From assembly GCF_037126285.1 (NCBI RefSeq), contig NZ_CP147012.1, positions 3,742,676 to 3,806,675 of the forward strand: a stretch of 64,000 nt of DNA, written 5' to 3'. This document shows, piece by piece, positions 61,120 through 64,000 of the stretch. The stretch's first letter is position 1. Each line of letters starts with the position of its first letter. Position numbers and translations under genes: made by a program. A model generated the notes under the pieces. That model did no database searches. It was not told the origin of the DNA and worked only from the letters and a program-made list of their open reading frames with translations. The DNA comes from Bernardetia sp. MNP-M8. Lineage in GTDB: Bacteria; Bacteroidota; Bacteroidia; Cytophagales; Bernardetiaceae.

Positions 61120-61292
61120 GTTGCAGCGCAACACAATATTTGTAGAACATAAAACAGGTAGTTTATTAAAGTTGCAGAGCAACGTAATATTAATATTCTG
61201 TGTTCAAAATAATACAATTATATTACGTTGCTCTGCAACTTTTTAAATACAAAATCGATAACTTTTCTACAAATATTGCGTTGCTCTGCAAC
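61120..61292. repeat. Nested inverted repeat (BIME/REP-like) upstream of the transposase
   Basis: Outer arms: 61120-61147 (GTTGCAGCGCAACACAATAT, then TTGTAGAA) and 61265-61292 (its inverse, two differences). Inner arms: 61168-61190 (AAAGTTGCAGAGCAACGTAA, then TAT) and 61220-61242, an exact inverse. Each arm is itself a small palindrome (GTTGC-AGA-GCAAC). The whole is about 173 bp and can form one large cruciform. Confidence 0.9.
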
Positions 61293-61324
61293 TATTTTTT
61301 CAAAATGTAAATGCTAAAAGTAAT

Positions 61325-61825
61325 ATGGCAAACGTATATTCTCAACTATACATTCAAATTGTATTTGCTGTGAAAGGTAGAAATAGTTTGATAAAAGAGA
61401 GTTTTAGAGATGAGTTACAAAAATATATGACAGGGGTTGTAAGAGAAAAAGGACATAAATTATTAGCTATTTATTGTATGCCTGACCACACTCATTTATT
61501 AATTGGATTGAAACCAGATTTATCAATTTCAGAATTAGTCCAACAAGTAAAAACGAGTTCGAACAAATTTATAAAAGAAAAGAAGTTTCTAAAAACAAAA
61601 TTTGAATGGCAAAAAGGGTATGGTGCATTTTCTTACTCTAAATCTGCATTAGATACTGTTGTAAAATATGTATTAAATCAACCAAAACATCATAAAAAAA
61701 GAACTTTTAAGGAAGAGTATTTATTGCTGTTGAAAAAATTTGAAATTGAATACAATGAAAAATATCTGTTTGAATGGATAGAAGATGTTGATCAAAACAA
61801 CCCCAGTTCTCATGCAACCTATTGA
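61325..61825 (+). CDS. RAYT / IS200-type transposase (TnpA-like)
   Basis: This is a 166-residue single-domain HUH tyrosine transposase that moves ssDNA or REP sequences. Opening YSQLYIQIVFAVKGRNSLI and MPDHTHLLIGLKPDLSISELVQQVKTSSNKFI contain the His-x-His motif (DHTHLL); the C-terminal WQKGYGAFSYSKSALDTVVKYVLNQPKHHKK carries candidate catalytic Tyr residues. It matches the TnpA_REP (RAYT) and IS200 group; no TnpB/IscB gene follows. The nested inverted repeat 33 bases upstream is its likely target or substrate. The protein ends NNPSSHATY, with no sign of truncation. Confidence 0.88.
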   Translation: MANVYSQLYIQIVFAVKGRNSLIKESFRDELQKYMTGVVREKGHKLLAIYCMPDHTHLLIGLKPDLSISELVQQVKTSSNKFIKEKKFLKTKFEWQKGYGAFSYSKSALDTVVKYVLNQPKHHKKRTFKEEYLLLLKKFEIEYNEKYLFEWIEDVDQNNPSSHATY

Positions 61826-61885
61826 ATTATACACTTGTCTTTAGATAAAATCATAAATTATTTAAAACTCTCGTAAAACAAAACT

Positions 61886-63307
61886 ATGTATAAATCAATT
61901 CTTCTGTTAGTTATTTTTGCTTTTTTTCAAACTGCTTGTAAAAATACAGATTCAAAAAATAACGATACCACTATTCTAAAAAAAGAAGATATTTATCATT
62001 CTCAGATAGATTCATTAATGAAAGTATCTTATGAGCGTGGTATTTTTAATGGTAATATTTTGGTAGTTAAAAACAATGAAATTCTTTATCAGAATGAATT
62101 TGGATATATAGATGCTTCTAAAACAACCAAACTCAACCAAAACTCTGTATTTAATATTGGTTCTATTGCAAAGGAATTTAATGCTGTTGCTATAATGATG
62201 TTAAAGGAACAAGGAAAGCTAAGTTTGGATGATAAAGTCTCAAAATTTGACTTAGGCTTACCAAAATGGGCAGAAACGGTTACTATTCGTCATTTGCTAC
62301 AATATACAAGTGGTCTACCAAGAATAAATTGGAAGACTATCAAAAATGACCAAGATATTCTTAATGATTTGAAAAACCTTGAAAAATTGAATTTTGAAGC
62401 AGGAACAGATTATTTTTATAACAATAATAATGTCTTTCTTCAAAGAAGAATTGTTGAAAAAGTATCAGGGATGAGTTTTAATGACTTTGTAAAGAAAAAT
62501 ATACTTGTTCCAACTGAGATGAATAATTCTATTATCGACCCTAACTCTCAAAATCCTCAATTTGTGAATGCTTTTAGTAATGAGCAGGTAGATGATGCAC
62601 CTATGGACATTGAATTTACAGGCTGGGTTTGCCCTACAATAAATGACATGCAAAAATGGATAGTTAATTTACACTCAGAAAAATTAATTAGTAAAGAATC
62701 TCTAATTACATTGTCAGAAGCATATTCAGAAAATAGTCAGTCAGCTTTAGGAAATGCAATGGTTGAGAATAATGATGTAGTAATTCATAGACATCATGGC
62801 TCATCTTCCAACTATGAAGCATTTACTCATTACAACAAAAAAGAGAGTTTAATTGTCATTTTGATGACAAATAATAAGAATTCTAGATTACAAGAAATTA
62901 CTCAAGCAGTCGAAAATATTTCAAAAGGAGAAAATTTTGAAATTCCTAAAAAATCAATTTATTTGGCTATACGTCAGAAAAGTTATGAAAATGTAGAAGA
63001 AGGAATTAAATTATACAATGATTTAAAAAAGAAAGATTTTGAAACCTATAATTTCTCTGATGAAAGTGAGCTGAATCAACTAGGCTATAAATTAATTGAG
63101 AAAGAACAAATAGAAGATGCTATAAAAATATTTCAACTACTTATTTCTGAATTTCCAAACTCATCGAATCCGTATGATAGTATGGGAGAAGCCTATTATC
63201 TCAATGGAAATACTGATTTGGCTCTTCTCAACTACAAAAAATCATTAGAATTAAATCCTAAGAATTCGAATGCAGAAAAAATGATTGAGAAGATTGAAGA
63301 GAAGTAG
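61886..63307 (+). CDS. Lipoprotein serine hydrolase (beta-lactamase/PBP4 family) with TPR tail
   Basis: This is a 473-residue protein with a lipoprotein signal (LLVIFAFFQTAC). The beta-lactamase-type domain (about 40-350) has the catalytic SxxK in NIGSIAKEFN (Ser93 and Lys96), a YTSGLPR segment in place of the YxN motif, and a late HHGSSSNYEAF (the HxG/KTG position). The C-terminal 120 residues include a TPR pair (FQLLISEFPNSSNPYDSMGEAYYLNGNTDLALLNYKKSLELNP). Such proteins are esterases, D-aminopeptidases or transpeptidase-like enzymes; a true antibiotic-hydrolysing role is unlikely. Follows the transposase by 60 bases. Confidence 0.88.
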   Translation: MYKSILLLVIFAFFQTACKNTDSKNNDTTILKKEDIYHSQIDSLMKVSYERGIFNGNILVVKNNEILYQNEFGYIDASKTTKLNQNSVFNIGSIAKEFNAVAIMMLKEQGKLSLDDKVSKFDLGLPKWAETVTIRHLLQYTSGLPRINWKTIKNDQDILNDLKNLEKLNFEAGTDYFYNNNNVFLQRRIVEKVSGMSFNDFVKKNILVPTEMNNSIIDPNSQNPQFVNAFSNEQVDDAPMDIEFTGWVCPTINDMQKWIVNLHSEKLISKESLITLSEAYSENSQSALGNAMVENNDVVIHRHHGSSSNYEAFTHYNKKESLIVILMTNNKNSRLQEITQAVENISKGENFEIPKKSIYLAIRQKSYENVEEGIKLYNDLKKKDFETYNFSDESELNQLGYKLIEKEQIEDAIKIFQLLISEFPNSSNPYDSMGEAYYLNGNTDLALLNYKKSLELNPKNSNAEKMIEKIEEK

Positions 63308-63352
63308 AAAAAAAATAAAACTTGATTTTTCATTAACTTGGATAACTTTAAA

Positions 63353-63398
63353 GTTTCCTCAGTTGTCGCTCTGTTAGAAATGAGCGACAACTAGGGAA
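63353..63398. repeat. Large hairpin between convergent genes
   Basis: AGTTGTCGCTC (63361-63371) pairs with GAGCGACAACT (63382-63392) and the stem extends with TTTCCTC/AGGGAA on the outside. There is no T run on either side, so terminator function is uncertain. It carries the same TTCCTCAG core seen in the palindromes near 51837. Confidence 0.6.
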
Positions 63399-63411
63399 GC
63401 GAATTATCATT

Positions 63412-63972
63412 TTATTTTACACTTACAATTTGCCCACACTTAATTTCATAGTTATTAACTTTATAAATTAGTTTTTCTTTTTGTAATTCAAATCCAGCTC
63501 TTACTGTACCCTTTACTCCTTTATTGGAAATTACAACCATATAAAAAAGATGTGAGGCATTTGGGGAAATATTTGTAACTAATTTGGTTGGTTTATCAAT
63601 ATTTTTGTCTAAAAAAGATTTTAAATCCAAACCATAGTTTGACAAGGATTCTTTTTCAAATGTCATTTCTTCCATTGGTAAATACAAATTGAATTTCACA
63701 TCTGGTGAAGATGGAACAATGAATGAATCAGCTGAAAAGTTCATTTTGACTTCTAGGTTACTATCTGTATTATTGGTTATACAAGTCCAAAATATTACGA
63801 AAGTATATTTTTTCCCATTTGAAGCTGTATATTTTTGTCCACCTTTTGGATAACTATTCTGAATCGTAATACCTTTATTAATAGAATCATTATAATTAAA
63901 TTCGGTATGAAATGTTTGCCCCATTATCTTAAAGGGCAATAAAAGGATTATAAAGGCGATTAGTATTTTCAT
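63412..63972 (-). CDS. Secreted hypothetical protein
   Basis: This is a 186-residue protein with a short signal peptide (MKILIAFIILLLPFKIMGQT). The rest is a beta-rich domain with FHTEFNYNDSINKGITIQNSYPKGGQKYTA, KYTFVIFWTCITNNTDSNLEVKMNFS and MVVISNKGVKGTVRAGFEL, and two spaced Cys. No family is recognised; the plan recalls beta-sandwich envelope proteins. Its 5' end lies 28 bases from the end of the window, so promoter and upstream gene cannot be judged. Confidence 0.7.
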   Translation of the reverse strand: MKILIAFIILLLPFKIMGQTFHTEFNYNDSINKGITIQNSYPKGGQKYTASNGKKYTFVIFWTCITNNTDSNLEVKMNFSADSFIVPSSPDVKFNLYLPMEEMTFEKESLSNYGLDLKSFLDKNIDKPTKLVTNISPNASHLFYMVVISNKGVKGTVRAGFELQKEKLIYKVNNYEIKCGQIVSVK

Positions 63973-64000
63973 TAGTCTATTTTTTTTAAGATAAAAGAGT

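Noticed and set aside
61886-63307. A beta-lactamase giving antibiotic resistance
   Set aside because: SxxK is present but the YxN and KTG motifs are altered, and the TPR tail and lipoprotein signal point to an envelope hydrolase.

Overview
The window looks like a chromosome segment from a low-GC marine or environmental member of the Bacteroidota, most likely order Cytophagales (a Bernardetia/Flexibacter-like lineage is my guess, not proven). The reasons are the AT-rich sequence, -7 promoter elements of the TAnnTTTG type, few Shine-Dalgarno sites, a SusC-like TonB receptor followed by a DUF4249 lipoprotein, type IX secretion proteins (PorQ and a PorE-like OmpA lipoprotein), bacillithiol genes (bshA, ytxJ), and two giant propeller-SpoIIE sensor phosphatases.

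Region 1 (1-9.7 kb) is the accessory part. A truncated histidine kinase and small hypothetical genes lead into a type III-A CRISPR-Cas locus. On the minus strand are cas6 and, downstream of it, a gene for a membrane protein with a periplasmic N-terminus, one transmembrane helix, a coiled coil and a C-terminal Rossmann-like domain. A 12-repeat, 11-spacer array (3311-4137) follows, ending in two tandem terminators. Then comes the plus-strand operon cas10-csm2-csm3-csm4-csm5. Cas10 has no HD nuclease domain but keeps the GGDD cyclase motif, and Csm3 keeps its catalytic Asp. There is no cas1, cas2, csm6 or other recognised cyclic-oligoadenylate effector in the window, so the membrane protein is the best local candidate for the signal-responsive effector. 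Cas6 itself carries an in-frame copy of a palindromic repeat that is intergenic elsewhere in the window.

Region 2 (9.7-31 kb) holds the two paralogous sensor phosphatases, the TonB receptor with its DUF4249 partner, a small membrane protein with an XRE regulator, a TIGR01777 epimerase, a flavin-binding family protein, an alpha/beta hydrolase, cutA, porQ, a DUF58 protein, tRNA-Thr(TGT), a beta-helix lipoprotein, def and a membrane protein with a zinc-ribbon/RING-like start.

Region 3 (31-60 kb) is mostly housekeeping: uvrA, a Smr/DUF2027 protein, rbfA, a fused acyltransferase resembling OlsF, a fabG-like reductase, bshA and ytxJ, an RNase Z-like hydrolase, a PorE-like protein, dapF, an M16 homologue that has lost its zinc site, a MORN-repeat protein, msrB, a DUF4349 lipoprotein, a second metallo-hydrolase and an S9 peptidase. 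A small gene at 39.4-39.8 kb has a premature stop and sits between two similar hairpins.

Region 4 (60-64 kb) has a protein with a HEPN-like RNYMAH motif, a tRNA-like T-arm remnant, a large nested inverted repeat directly upstream of a RAYT/IS200-type transposase, a serine hydrolase with TPRs and a secreted hypothetical protein.

A recurring feature of the whole window is many short palindromic repeats of several families, lying between and sometimes inside genes. The most notable findings are the cas6 insertion, the possible membrane effector of the type III-A locus, and the nested inverted repeat at the transposase.
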